From NCBI GenBank assembly GCA_022711635.1, contig JAKLEQ010000001.1:33111-83478 (forward strand): a DNA stretch of 50,368 nucleotides, written 5' to 3'. Position 1 is the stretch's first letter. The number at the start of each line of letters is the position of its first letter. This document shows, piece after piece, positions 50,034-50,368 of the stretch. The notes beneath the pieces were generated by a model. That model saw only the letters and a program-made list of their open reading frames with translations, did not search any database and was not told where the DNA came from. The DNA is from Methanoregula sp. Its GTDB lineage: Archaea > Halobacteriota > Methanomicrobia > Methanomicrobiales > Methanospirillaceae. The translations under genes and the position numbers were made by a program.

Positions 50034-50368
50034 TTATCTCACCATCCCCTCGATGATCGCATCGGTTACCGCCATCCCCTCCGCGCAGGAGTCCCCGAAA
50101 TGGCGGGCGTTCTTCCGGAAGAATTCGTTGAAGATCTCAGGGTCTCTGACGGCAATGATTGTCCGGAGATCGGCAACGGACCTGCTGCAGGCATCGAGGA
50201 CTTCGGGGACGAACGGGTTCTGCTGCAGGATGCTCCCGTACAGGTCCGGGTCCTGCGAGAGGAGCCGGCCCACGAGCGAGAGCTCGATGGCGTAGACCGG
50301 GCTCGTATATGCTTTCGTCTCCGTAATGTCGATGTGCAGGCGCCGGATCGTCTCGGCGACGGTTAAGG
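50034..50368 (-). CDS. tyrA: Prephenate dehydrogenase, C-terminal part (5' end beyond window)
   Basis: The last 111 residues of a protein whose start lies outside the window. The fragment (TVAETIRRLHIDITETKAYTSPVYAIELSL truncated here, then DPDLYGSILQQNPFVPEVL, and FNEFFRKNARHFGD) matches the helical C-terminal domain of archaeal prephenate dehydrogenases. Its stop codon abuts the pheA start, making tyrA the upstream neighbour in the aromatic operon. The NAD-binding half cannot be seen, so the call rests on the C-terminal domain and context. Confidence 0.8.
   Translation of the reverse strand, partial: LTVAETIRRLHIDITETKAYTSPVYAIELSLVGRLLSQDPDLYGSILQQNPFVPEVLDACSRSVADLRTIIAVRDPEIFNEFFRKNARHFGDSCAEGMAVTDAIIEGMVR

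Overview
The window reads as a chromosomal segment of a methanogenic archaeon, most likely order Methanomicrobiales (Methanoregula-like). Evidence: a methanogenesis marker 8 gene (38280-39140), the methanofuran gene mfnB (18052-18738), a split archaeal glutamate synthase with an F420-type FrhB partner (2373-6721), an archaeal CCA-adding enzyme, and secreted Kre9/PKD/PEGA-type proteins. Most genes are GC-rich, many start with GTG, and coupled genes often share a 4-base GTGA or ATGA overlap. The order-level assignment is inference from gene content, not from a marker-gene tree.

Layout. 1-6721 is nitrogen assimilation: an ammonium transporter (cut by the window edge), glutamine synthetase, and a divergent four-gene glutamate synthase operon. 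7094-9012 carries CCA-adding enzyme and an RNA cyclic phosphodiesterase. 9148-11602 is nrdH-nrdD, whose NrdD lacks the C-terminal glycyl-radical domain. 11656-16544 holds small and stress genes: a zinc-ribbon membrane protein, an Hsp20-like protein with an overlapping HTH regulator, two very small proteins, superoxide dismutase, a solitary MazF-like toxin and a Cache-type lipoprotein. 16577-20082 is metabolic (guaB, mfnB, a HisA-like gene, tmk). 20162-25507 has a PAS histidine kinase, valS and a DUF92 membrane protein. 25616-28345 is a tandem pair of secreted beta-propeller proteins with near-identical promoters. 28422-33550 has membrane and housekeeping genes, with a dispersed repeat at 31900-32062 related to one at 6998-7063.

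33787-37301 is a complete non-homologous end-joining operon: LigD-type polymerase/primase, Ku, and a ligase fused to a C-terminal 3'-phosphoesterase. 39141-45608 is an AT-richer island of cell-surface genes. Two secreted proteins there share four near-identical 312-bp Ig-like units, and one carries an HEYTH...E metallopeptidase signature. 45609-50368 is a leftward aromatic amino acid operon, tyrA-pheA-aroA-aroKE-aroC, in which a bacterial-type P-loop shikimate kinase is fused to shikimate dehydrogenase.

The strongest candidates for something new are the NrdD lacking its radical domain, the LIG-PE fusion with an apparent internal start site, the repeat-sharing surface metallopeptidase locus, and the structured repeat found in two convergent intergenic regions. 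No tRNA, rRNA, CRISPR array or transposase was recognised.
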